DNA from: Onchocerca lupi
Taxonomy: Eukaryota; Nematoda; Chromadorea; Rhabditida; Onchocercidae
Assembly (NCBI GenBank): GCA_028564675.1
Contig: JAOVVO010000344.1
Coordinates: 18,853 to 82,852, forward strand
DNA: 64,000 nucleotides
Reading direction: 5' to 3'
The notes beneath the pieces are model-generated. The model was not told the DNA's origin, did not search any database, and was given only the letters and a program-made list of their open reading frames with translations. The first letter of the stretch is position 1. The number at the start of each line of letters is the position of its first letter. Below, piece by piece: positions 14,501-26,081 of this stretch. Position numbers and translations under genes: made by a program.

Positions 14501-14605
14501 TAACCGTTCACCGAGGCTCATCTGAATCACTTCCGGATCCACATCAGGACAATCCCAACGTGTTGTTGGTTCCTTGTTGCTATTAAAGATACCGTTTGCT
14601 ACCAT
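5558..14605 (-). CDS. Old Yellow Enzyme-like FMN oxidoreductase fused to a long acidic tail
   Basis: Exons in transcript order: 14435-14605, 13144-13272, 12305-12436, 11078-11201, 10429-10573, 10024-10135, 8870-8986, 8504-8636, 8126-8228, 5558-7784. They total 3393 bases and 1130 residues, and all phases close. Residues about 31-430 form an NADH:flavin oxidoreductase/OYE TIM barrel. Visible family marks are NRIMKSAMSEQ near the start, the QLLHPGK segment, RNDEFGGNLDNR, and SGGFVTLPEM followed by GVSLARPVAAEP, which line the FMN phosphate site. The substrate-site signature expected as GVEIHxAHGYL reads GVEISCVCFFAL (residues 189-200), so it lacks both His and the Tyr. The final exon continues in frame from the barrel into about 700 acidic, Ser/Thr/Asp/Glu-rich residues without recognised domains or membrane segments. 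Start ATG 14605 is chosen because it precedes the barrel by a normal distance and follows a TTTTCAAG acceptor-like site. Exon 3 uses a weak GTTTTT donor, and the exon 9 acceptor is chosen by phase. Confidence 0.88.
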
Positions 14606-17600
14606 CTCATGCACGCTTTTTTTTATGCTTGAAAAGAAAACAGAAGAAAAAAATGTTAGAAATCGAAAAATTTGTTGCGAAATTTTGAAATTCAAGAAAC
14701 GAAAAAGAAAGAGTATAAATGGACTGCAAAACGCAATGCCTACTGTTCAAATGATTCAGAAGAAACGCGGGAAAAAAAGAAAGAAAAAACAATTAACAAG
14801 AATTGATAGAAAATGACAATTTTAAAAGTGATTCATCAATTTTAACTAACCTTTTATCCTAATGATGTTCACTGCTCTTAGAAATCTATGTTTTCTGTCA
14901 ATTGAAAACGTCTTAGAAAGGAAAGGTATGAAGAATTCCCGGAATAATATTTTTATTTGAATATTTAGTATGGCTGAAATATGAATGATAGGAATGAAAT
15001 AAATTCAAAGAAACTATGAATGAATATTATCACATCAATCATTAATATATATGATTAGCACAAGCTCCTATCAATTGAAATCTTGCATAATTGATTAATT
15101 GCTGTACTATTATAGCATGCATAATTTCATCTTTGATTCATATCGAAAAAAAGTGTTTTGAATTGATAATACCAGGAATCCATCTTTGTTAATGTGGAAA
15201 ATTAAATGAAATATCTATTTAAGAATTATTTTACAAATCTTTCATTATTCATCGTCATCTTCTACGAAACTGAGAAATACGGTACATTATCGCGATAACA
15301 ATAAGGCATATAGTATCGTAAAAATTTTCATCAAATTATTATTGAGATATTAATCGATAATGATTTCAATGATCTCGAAATAACAGCAATCGAAATAAAT
15401 TGAATGAAATTGAATGGAACAATTTAACGACAAAATACTTAATGAATCTTTATATATATGTTTGTAAAAATTACTTTGTCATCAGCAAGAAAAATAATAT
15501 CATATGATTGTGAAGAAATAGTTTAATACGAGAGTTATGTTCTTAAAATCGTAAATCTTTCCAATAAAATTTTAAATTTTGATGGCAACTTTTGGAAAAA
15601 ATGCAGCTAAGTTTGAAGAATAAGAAAAAAGAAAAATGAGTAATACAGAAAACAAAGATGATAAAATTTATAAAAGTTTGTCTCTTGACAGGAAAGAAAA
15701 AGAAGGAATGAAATAGATAGTATATATAAGACTGATAAGGGAAAAATTTCAAAATAAGGGCATCTGTCGGTTGCTTTTGCAAATAAAAGATAGAAAGTAG
15801 GAAGTTGATGGAAAATGAGATGACTGATTTGAAAAAAACGAAAAAAAAGGCCAAGGTTTTCTATATTTGCTGCATTTGCCATTTTTTCTATTTGTTCAAT
15901 CTCTTTATTCTCGCCCTCTAGGCTCTAGGTTCATAATTCAAATCTTAGCTAGGCTAGACTTACAACAGTCTTCAAATATGGGAGTATTGCCGAAGGACTA
16001 GAAAAAAGTGACAAAGAACAAGTAAATATCAAATCACAATAGAAGAAAGGAGAGTCTGTTGCTGTTTCGAAGTCTCGATAACAGAAAAATGCGGGGAAAA
16101 AAGAGGAAAAATCGAAATGTGTTAACGCTACAACTATTTTGTTTAAAATTGACAATTTATTTGGAGTAATTTTTTTTTCTTGTCATTTACCGGGTTATCC
16201 TTATCTTTCATTCATGTATCAGTCCTGGGGGAAAAAGAAAAACTAACTAACATTTGTCTAATAGGATTTTAAGCAGAAAAACAGGCAAGGCTTAAGCTAA
16301 GCTAAGAAAAAATATCCAAAAAACTTATACTTCAGGTCAATTTGCATATTTATATCTTATTTTCCAATCCTGAAAAAAAGAGGACGATGTTTTCGGTCGT
16401 TATTAAAGGAATTCCGGAAGTTTTAAATGTTTATGCATTTAATGTCCCCACTTTTTTTTTTGGGCTTTATGTTGTGTTATAAAACAATGAAATTATCCAA
16501 TTTTAAATGACAACAAACGTAAATCAGTAGTTCTGCATTTTAATATTTTGCTTGTACATTGCTTTTTTTTTTCACATTAAATCTGACGGATAAAATAGTT
16601 TCTCAGCATTCTCCCCCATTATGCTATTAATGCTAGTGATTTTGCATGTTGTAAAAATTAAAATTTAATTTGAAAGAAAATCAGTTAGAATAAGTAAAGA
16701 GTATAAATTCAAATAAGAAAGAATTGAAACAAAATCTAACCATAATCGAAAAGTTTGAAGAAAAAAAAGCTTATAGAATATTTCTGCTTTCAACATTAGA
16801 TACCGTGATACACATATGGAAATGGGAAATGGATAGAGGCAAAATAAATCGTTTGTTCTCGATGAATTTACAATCATATTTATCGGAAATCTGATCCGCA
16901 ACATCCTTCAAATGTATGAATTGATACATCCAAAAAAAAGTAAATTAAAACAAGCAAAATTAATCTAATTAATTGGAAGTAATATTATTCAAAAAGAAAA
17001 AAAAAACAACGAAAACAGATGATTTGTTGAAAGAAGACATGAAAATAAACTGTGAAAGGAGAATGAAAATGAGAAGGAAGAGGAAAAGTATGAAGTTGAG
17101 GATTCAACAATGCTAAATGGTTAGTTGGTAGTTTCAGTTAAATGTTTCGTTGGTTTTCAAGAATGGGAGTGGTTGAGCATTGAATTTCTTTAAAGCAGCT
17201 ATGTCTATTTGAAAATTAAAAAAAAGAAACAAACAAAAAATAAAATGGAAAAAAATTTAAAAAATAAACGAAAAATAGACTAAACCTCCAAAGCCTTATG
17301 AAATGAATGAAGTTGAAAGAAAAGTAACCCTTTTCTCTCTCTCTTTTCTTTCCTCCATTTTTTTTTTTAAATTCTTTCGTTTTCATTTTGCCGTTAAAAA
17401 AAAAAAAAAAAATAAAATTAAAATGATTAAATCAAAATGCAAAATCACCAACGCTCATCCACCTTTTCAGCAATAACTTAAGTGATTATGATCCTCAATT
17501 TTCTACTGCAATTCTTTACCGCTTTTTCAGGAGAGAATTTTTTAATAAAAATAGAAAAATCAAAACGAAAGTTTGTTTCATCCTTTTCCCTTTTTTCCAA

Positions 17601-20373
17601 TCTTTTTGACAACAACAAAAAATGAAAAAAAGCAATTTCTCTTGAAAAAGCTAATGTATTAAAAGCCAAATCAATTTTATTCTCATAATTCTGCTTTTTC
17701 CTTCCTCTCTCATACTATCGAATATCAAACCTTCTTTTTTTTTGAACATTCAATCGTAACCTCAGCCCATTATTGATAGCATTTAATGAATACTTTTTTG
17801 CTTATTTGAATATGAAGTTTGAAAAGAAGATTTCAATCTATTTTTTTGGGCTCTTTTTACGATTAACAAAATATTCAATTTGATATTATTATTTTAATTA
17901 TCTTTTGAATCAGTCATTATTCAGTTTATAGAATGAATCAAGAATTATCCAGATTAATAAAATTTAGATAAATTATTATCATTAAAAAAAAAATAAAAAA
18001 AAAAAGAAAGAAATGAGGAACAAGTGTTATGAAGTAATTATTGATTAATTCAATTTTTGCAAGAAGAAAAAAAGACTGATTACAAAAAGAAAAAGAAGGC
18101 GGTTAAAATTGAATGACAATTTGTAAAAGGGAAATAAACCAAAGGTTATCAATTTCCCATCGCATGAGCACAAGAAATTTATTCAAACCAATGATTTTAA
18201 TTTGAAATGTCTGTATTACAAAAAAATTCTGATTAACATTTGAAATTAGTAATTTGACACTTATGTTTGATATGTGCATTATAGGAAGTGAGAGAATTGT
18301 TTGAATGCATCCCATGAAAATTGTATGAGAAGCATAAAAATGACTGAAGATGGGATTGAAACTTTCCTTTCAATTTGACTGTCTCTTTTCTCATTTTCTT
18401 TTTAAATTATCACTAATGATATTTGAGACGAAATTGTCTCATGTCAGATGTGCCTTGAACAATGTTCCATCATAGCAATAAAAATTGGTTCTATGTAATC
18501 AGAGATTCGAAATATTTATTTGATAATTTTTTATAACTTAAATCGTAGATTCGAATAAAAATTGAGCCTAGTCTGAAAAAATGAATTTTTATTAAAGGAA
18601 AAAAGCAAACAAAATCATAATTCGATTAAGTAACTTACAGTTAGGCACATGAAAAAAAGTATTACAGTGTTTAAGCGTTTAATATAATATGTAATGATAA
18701 CTATCACAAAAATAATTGGTTGATTAAAATTTAAAAGCTTATATTTCAAATGGAATTGGTTGATTTAAATCTAAAAACTTGTATTTTAGAAGAAAAAAAG
18801 GTGTGAAAGTAAATATGGTAAGATCATGGCTATATTTTCCTTCTTCATTTCATAGGTATGAAATAATAATAACTAAATCATAATAAATTCGATTTCCGAT
18901 ACCAAGGTGAGCAATAAGGGTTGTACATCTTGCTTCAATTCATCAACATGTCTTATAGTTTGAATGTTTCCAAGGTAACGTTTAAGACTTATTAAAATAA
19001 AAAATAAAAAAAAAGAAAAAAAAAGAAAGAATTTCTCCATGACAATCTCGAACACTGTGATTACATGTCTGAACCTTTTTCTAATTTTTTTTTTTTTTTT
19101 TTTTTTTTTTTTGTTGAGTGAATGAACTAATATTAAAAGGCTAATGTATTCTTTAACACTTTGAAAAAAAAAAAAAATTTTTTTTTCTGCTTCATTGAAA
19201 TGTGACAAGTCTAGACCTTAAAAATTGCATTTTAAAAGGGACGGATCGTTTACAATTTTCATTTTCAAAACGACGTTTATTCATCCTTAAGCAAAAATGA
19301 AAGTATTGCTATTTTATTAACTGTTTGGAATTGATTAATAAAATTTATATCATTTTTAAAATTGATAATCGGGACAAATTTATCTTCCATTTCATATTTC
19401 CATTAGTGGATTTGCATCTTGTCTTTACGCAATCATATAGTACCTTTTCGATTTTATTTCATTTTAAAATACATATTTACCAATATTTTTTCTTCGTATT
19501 TCGCATAATATTAACATTTATTTTCTTTATTCAATAATTGTGTTTTAATTTTAATTATTGCAACATTTAAGCTAATTCTTTGGATTTTCTTTAATTTGTG
19601 TCTTAAGAAAGAAGAAATTGGCTAATTTTTATGCATAAATAATTAATAATTTGTTTTAAGAATGAAGTGAAACCAAAAGTTTTAATTTAACCAAATTTTG
19701 ATCATATTAGCATTTCAAAAAAAAAAAAAAAAAAAAAAATAGATAAATGAAATGCTCGTTTAATAGCTATTAAATATTTCGCAGATAAAAAGAAGCATAC
19801 TTCATAGATCGACCAAGTATCAGGAATGTATCATTCAGGAAAAGTACGTATGCAATCAGGAAACAAACTTATTGCACGACTATTCAAGCTCATTATAGTG
19901 GAGTAAATTAATTAAGCATTTCTTTTCGTCACTTTCGTTCATTGTAGAAATCAACTTATATATAATTGATCACTTCGAGTTATTAATTTTCCGATGATAT
20001 AGAAATAATTCCATCATATCCATGATATAAATAAGAACTGTGAAAAGTCAAAATTTTAAAGCAATATTAAACACATGATACTTCACAAATTTTATTTAAA
20101 TTGAAATAGACTATAAAATATTCATTATGTGAAATTTTTTATGAATTTTGAAGATTTAAAAAAGATTTCATAATTTTTTTCATGAAAAACTCAATAAAAC
20201 AAGACGAAAGGAATTTGCAATATTAAATGGCCCATCAAAAATGAAATCACATTTACATATTACTACTTCAATATTTTTGAATTTTCAAATAATCTGTCAA
20301 TACGTAAGGAAGTTTTGCTTATTTGTTTATTTGTTTTTTTTCTTTTTTTCTTGTTTTAATATGAAAGTAATTT
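14606..20373. other. AT-rich stretch, no confirmed gene
   Basis: Upstream flank of the OYE-like gene (minus strand). It contains A/T homopolymers, including a 28-base T run at 19085-19112, and an imperfect direct repeat at about 18711-18787. Short minus-strand segments at 15964-15997, 16804-16929 and 18873-18987 have exon-like properties and are discussed as findings. Most longer open frames here are poly-Phe/Lys/Asn translations of low-complexity DNA and are not supported. Confidence 0.5.
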
Positions 20374-20662
20374 TTAAGCAATATCACTGAGAGATGTTGC
20401 GGATATTTCAGGTAAAAAGATATAGTCAAATATCATTTCTGCAATAAACTGATCGAATGTAATATTTGCTTTGGCACATAGTTTGCCTTCAGTTAAATGT
20501 GATCAACTGAAATGAACAAGCAATTCTCAAAAATCTAATTTTGCGAATAACTAAATTTTTCATATTTGGAATGCGACAGGAAATACAACATCCAAAATAC
20601 CAAACAAAAATTGCATATTAATCGATTGAGATTCAGGTAATCTGGGATTATTGACAGGGTAA
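20374..20662 (-). CDS. Candidate 3'-terminal exons of an unidentified gene
   Basis: Two minus-strand exons, 20601-20662 and 20374-20486, join in phase (one base plus two). They encode about 58 residues ending IFLPEISATSLSDIA then TAA. The upstream exon follows a good acceptor (GATTGTTCCAG) and stops at a GTATTT donor; the second acceptor (AACTGAAG) is weak. The plus-strand frames across the second exon are broken by stops, the residue mix is balanced rather than low-complexity, and a minus-strand AATAAA lies at 20326-20331, about 45 bases past the stop. The rest of the gene would lie at higher coordinates, but I could not connect it. I recognise no family. It could be an accidental open frame. 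Confidence 0.3.
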
Positions 20663-20974
20663 CTGGAACAATCGGGAAAATTAAATGAAGTAAAATTATG
20701 AATCCGTTTTTGATGTCAATTTTAGCACACATTTACAGTATCATTGGAAAATGCACTATGTTGAAAATAAAATAATCAAATAAGAAGTACAAAATTTGAG
20801 AAATAAATTGGCAAATTTCGCAAATTGAATAAATATTTCAATTACTATTCATCGGTATTAAACATTATTCACAGAAAGAAGAAAAAGAACAAGAGCTGTT
20901 GGAATTTGAATTTTTTGAATGAAACTATTGATGGTTTTTCAATACCTCAAAATAACTTTCCACCGTTGCGACTG

Positions 20975-21006
<32 letters not shown>
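20975..21006 (+). repeat. 32-base A homopolymer
   Basis: Uninterrupted A run in the gene-poor tract, followed by further A-rich sequence. Confidence 0.9.
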
Positions 21007-21008
<2 letters not shown>

Positions 21009-24000
21009 AAAAAAAAGAACAAACGAAAGATGTATGTGAATAAAATTTCAAGGATAAAGATTATTTGATCGGTACATGAACAATAATAAACATCGTATCC
21101 CATAATGGAATTCTAAAATAAGAAAGTTAATTTGTGATGGCTCGAATAAAAGATTCTCCATGACGTACCAAAACAAAAAAAGTATGATGGATTTTCAGAG
21201 GAAAATTCTAAAGATACGCTTGTGTCGGGATTGAAACAAATAAAAATAAAAATGTCAAAAAAAGTGAAAAAAAGAAATCAGAAAAAATAAAGAATAATGA
21301 TAAATTAGTTTTGATTTATTAGGAAAAGATTATAAAAAATGCTTTCAATAAAAATATGTGCACAATTAGAATTACTTGCAGTGTTATCTAAATAAAAATG
21401 ACGCTATTTTGAAGACAAGAATGAGAAAAAAATTGCTTAGTAGTCAACTAAATTGAAAGCTGAAGAAAGAAAATCAATTAAGTTTGAAGATTTTAGACTA
21501 ACAATCCCAATAAATAAATTTAAAAAGAAATAAAACTTGAAGTAAAATGTGTTTAGAAAATTAATAAAAACTATAGTGGCATCCAAGAAATGCTGGATGA
21601 TTGATAGTTGATAAAATTTTGGAAATATAAAGTTTCATTGTAGCTTATAATTCATTTTCCCTTTTTTTTTTTTTAAGAGAAAGAAAAAGGGATACAGTGT
21701 ATAATTTAGCGGAAAGGTTGGAATTTTTGTCAACCGAATCTAATTAGTAACATACGAAATATCAGCAAATCACTTAATTGATTTCGCATAAACGATGATA
21801 TAGAAGCTTTTGCTAAAATATATTAATTTTTATTCTTTCGAACAATAAGCAAACAAAAAAATCCACTAATTTGCACTTTTGACATGATTTCAAGGATAAT
21901 ACCACAAATAAGATGGCAAAAAAAAAATAAAGACGAAAATTCAACTTGAAATGCAATATCTTCTTATTTCTGAAAATAGAAGTCTTCATTTTTTCTCTTT
22001 AATTATTCATTTTAAATGAATGTGTTTTCATCAATATACTATTTAGAAAAGAATTAAAAGTCTTCAACTAAATAAATATTTTGCTTATTTTGCTATTGGT
22101 CAAAATGTCCAGTATGTTACATTTTGCAAACGAAGAATTATGCATTCTTAAATAAAATAAGGATAATTTAGAAATTTTAAGCAATTTGTTGATTATATTT
22201 ACAAAAGAGAGAAATTCATGGTTACAAAGGTGGGAAAAAAAATTAGGTAAATGAGGGAATGATGTCATTGAAATGTGTTCGTTCAAACAAAAACTGATGA
22301 TTGACGTGAAGGTCAACAATGTTGTTCATATTTTATCGATATTTATATCATTAAAATTGATTTGTACAGAAAAAAAAAGTTTTTTTTTTAAACCTTGAGA
22401 AAGAAAACGAGAATTTTTAAATATAAGATATTAGGATGGCAATGGGAAAAATTCGTGGACAATAAGCGTTTTTATCATTTTAGGAAAAATATTTCCTTTT
22501 TTAGAAAAAGCAGAAATTAAAATTTGAATATTTTTATCTTTATCATTTATTCTTTGTGATAGCGAAATCAATATAACAATGAATAAATACTATGGATATT
22601 AAAATTGTTGAAGCATTTTCATAAATAAATTTGAAAAAACTTATTTTTAAAAAATAAAAAAACATAAAAATTAGTAGCAGTTTTCGAAAAAAGCATTGAT
22701 AGAAAATATTAAGTTCATAACCTTTTTTTTTTTTTGGAGAAATTTCACCAAAATTTAAGCTGAAATCCCTCAATTATAAATCTATTTGAGCTAAGCAAAA
22801 AAAAAAAAAAAAAAAAGAAAAAACTTTTAACAATTATTTATACATATAAATAAATGGTAGAAGTGAACACGTGAAAAATATGTGAGATAACTGATATCAA
22901 ATTGCACTGAAAATCGATTATGATAAGATTTATGAATCAAACATTGTAACTCTATTGTAATGAAATTAAATGAATGATATTGCAAATACTATTCGATGTA
23001 AAAAAAATTTTATAAATTTTCAAGATAATTTGACAAATTTTCAACATTATTTCAGAATTATTTAAATAAATATATAATACTAAAACAAATTTTCAATTCA
23101 TGTTTAAATATAGAGAATTGAAAATTTCAACTTCAATTTGTGTACATGACATTAGACACTTACTGGTCTGTAAATTTGCCTAAATGATAATATTCAAATA
23201 TAAATGAGATAGCATTACTTGGCCGGATTATCAGAAAGAACCGAAAAAGAATCGGAAACTTTCTGTTTTTTCCCTTCCTCTCATTTCGTTCTTCCTTTAG
23301 CGTTTCCTTTTTTCCTTGATATTTCTCTTTTCTTGTCCATCCTACGAATGGTCATTTGCCTCAGATTAGTTGACACAAAATCACCATCATCATCATTACT
23401 GTTCATAGATGTGATAGACAATATTTCATAAATCCTCTTTCGTCTGGAACTGGTTTCCCTCGCATTGTTGAATGAGCAATTGCAATGATTCGTAATTCCG
23501 GATTGCTTGCCCGAATGATATTAATGATAAGGGATGATTCATTATTTGAAATATAATTCATAATTTTTTAGGCAAAATAAGGCTTATATTTTGTTTGCTA
23601 GAAAAGAAGAAACAAATTTGCATCACTTCTAAATCTTTCGATTTAAATTTCCTAAAAATTATGAAATTTCATAAATTTTGGAAATTCTTTAAACACATTT
23701 TATTTTATCTTCCTTTTCATTAATCCAGTTTCTTGCTTTAAAATTATGATGGACAGAAATTTTATGTCACATTCTTAACTATATCTTCTACCAATACTTT
23801 TCAGTAATATTCTAAATTCCTATTAATTCGTTATATTTATGTTAATTAAATGACAATTTATAACTAAGCTCTATCATGTGGATTGTTTTATATTAAATTC
23901 AATAATTCCATTCCCCTATCAAGTATTTAAAATTCTAAAAAATTGTTCGAAACTTCCTACTAATTCTATCATTTCCCATTTCTCGCTGCTTTCAATTCTA

Positions 24001-24834
24001 CTTTTCGGAATAAATGCTTTTACGTCATTATATTCAACTAAAAAAATAAAAAATTACCAAGTTGCTTGATTTGTTTCTAATCCTTAATATAATAGCTTTT
24101 CTTTTTTCAAATATTGCTGAAGTTTTTAGCACAATTTTGCCATTTATATTGCTAAATTTTGCTAACTTTAATTTCACGTGAACCATGAAACTGTACAACA
24201 ATCTATATCGATGATGTCAATCAGCTTTCTTTACTTGTATAATCAGTCAGCTAAAGTTTCCAATTTCCTTTTACCAAATTAATTGCATAATTTTGATTAT
24301 CTTCTAGAAAATTGCAATTCTCATAGGAATTTTCTTGTTTCGAAATATAAAATTCTATTGACAACGAATAGAATATCAAGAGCATTCCATTATTTAAAAA
24401 AAAAAAAATGAACATATTTGCAAGAAAAAACAAAATAAAGTAAAGAAAAGCGAAAGTTTCAAGAAAATAAAAAGAGGGAAAGTTTCAAGGATATCTTTTT
24501 CTACTTCTTGAAAGCTATTGGAAATCGAAGTTTTGTTTTTTTTTTTTTTTTTTTCGGAAAAATTGTCAGCAAAGGAATGCAAAAATAAAAGCTGAAGAGA
24601 AATGTTTGATATGTAATTTATTGGGGCTTCAACGAAAAAAAAAGAAAATGAAAAAGTATGATCACTTGGATTTGCAAATAGTGAAAAAGTGTTTCAGGCC
24701 CAAATGTGTTTTATTTGGCCTGCTAACTTTTTTAAGATAAGAAAAATTTCCATTAAGCATTGTTGCAATATGCTATTTATTGAAAGCTTTTTGGAAATAC
24801 TTAGCTGCAGCAACTTATTGTTCTGAAGAAGATA

Positions 24835-24910
24835 AGCTTGGTTATTTTTTTTTTTGTTAAACTTATAGAACATAGCTTGGCTATTTTTTTTTGCTAAACT
24901 TATAGAATAG
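24835..24910. repeat. 39-bp imperfect tandem duplication
   Basis: Two adjacent units beginning AGCTTGG and ending CTTATAGAA, differing at a few positions and in T-run length. Units are about 24835-24873 and 24874-24910. Confidence 0.75.
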
Positions 24911-26042
24911 CTATGTTAATTTGGAAGAAAATGAGAACAAATGGGATCGTAAACTGAACTGAGCTATGCCAGCAGTAATAAAAATAAAAGGATTTATTAG
25001 GATAAATCTAATCTTAAATCAAATTAATGGAGAGGAAAAGAGGTTAATTACCGATTAGATGTGTATCTCACGTAAATGTATAGATTTTTCACCATAATTA
25101 CACGATAATAATAGCACTGTAGTATCAGTACTTCGTAATTTTTCCAGTTGAAAAGAAAATAAAGTGAAATAATATTTTTTTTTGATTTCATTGCGATCCG
25201 AAATTGCTTCATTAATTTGGGGAAACTTTTCTTTCTTTTATTTGAAATTAAAATTTTGTTTAATTTTCTTTTTTATTCGGATATATTTAGAAATTGTTCA
25301 ACTTGTGTAGAACTTATCAATTGAAATAAATGCAGTAATAAGCAAATATTGAAATAAGCTAGAAAATTTGAAATAATTTGTAGGAATGCAAAATGAGGAA
25401 AGAAGAAAGATAAAGAAAAAAAGCGAAATGACGTTGTTCGTTTAACTGAAATAATTTCTCGACCAGAACAAATAGGCAAACTAAACGACCACTGAAATAA
25501 ACTATGACGTTCGAATAAACGACATGGACGGGAAAAGGCTATTTGAAGTGATATGAGAGATAATGCTAAATGAGTCGATATTGATTTTCATTACTTAGTT
25601 TGATAATATTTTTAAAAAAAAATATTCTAAAAAAAAAGAAAGGAATAGATGAATTTCTGAAAAACTAATCTGCATTCATCGATTTTAGGTAATAATCAGC
25701 CATTTCCTATTATGGATAGATGGAATGAGATAATTTCTTTTTTCGGTTTAAAAAAGGAAGAATCAATAATATCAAATGCATTAAATTTTACTGTTTTAAA
25801 TTCGTTGTTTTTTGTTTTTTTTCTTTAATTACTTACACATGTTAAGTGAAAATTTATATTTCATTAAGCTAATTAAGTTTTATACGAGTCGTTTTTTTCT
25901 CTCCTCTCTCTCCCTCACTTGTTTTTTTTTCTTTTGTAAGCAAATAAATTTAATGAAAAAATTTCAGTTTTGTTATAATTATTACTATGATCAGAATTAT
26001 CGTTTGCATGAATTATCAAATGTTTCGATCCGATTTTTAGTT

Positions 26043-26081
26043 TAATGATAGGCGCGGAAGAGAGTAATGGGCCTATCATTA
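26043..26081. repeat. Short inverted repeat (11-bp arms, 17-base loop)
   Basis: Arms TAATGATAGGC (26043-26053) and GCCTATCATTA (26071-26081) are perfect reverse complements around a purine-rich loop. No flanking gene is known. Confidence 0.7.

Noticed and set aside
19800..19920. Exon-like sequence on plus (IDQVSGMYHSGKVRMQ) and on minus with an in-frame TGA
   Set aside because: Both strands give plausible frames and the splice sites are weak. A selenocysteine reading of the TGA is not justified.
23463..23463. Long open frames made of Phe, Lys, Asn and Ile throughout 14-36 kb
   Set aside because: They translate A/T homopolymers and lack ATG context, splice structure or recognisable motifs.
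23420..23560. Minus-strand stretch that reads like a protein (IIRASNPELRIIAIAHSTMR) in one frame
   Set aside because: Two other minus frames of the same stretch also look protein-like, one with an ATG, and no splice acceptor fits. Appearance alone cannot choose a frame.
25050..25150. Open minus-strand frame around LRSTDTTVLLLSCNYG with a GTGAGA donor
   Set aside because: A competing plus-strand frame is equally convincing and no clean acceptor exists.
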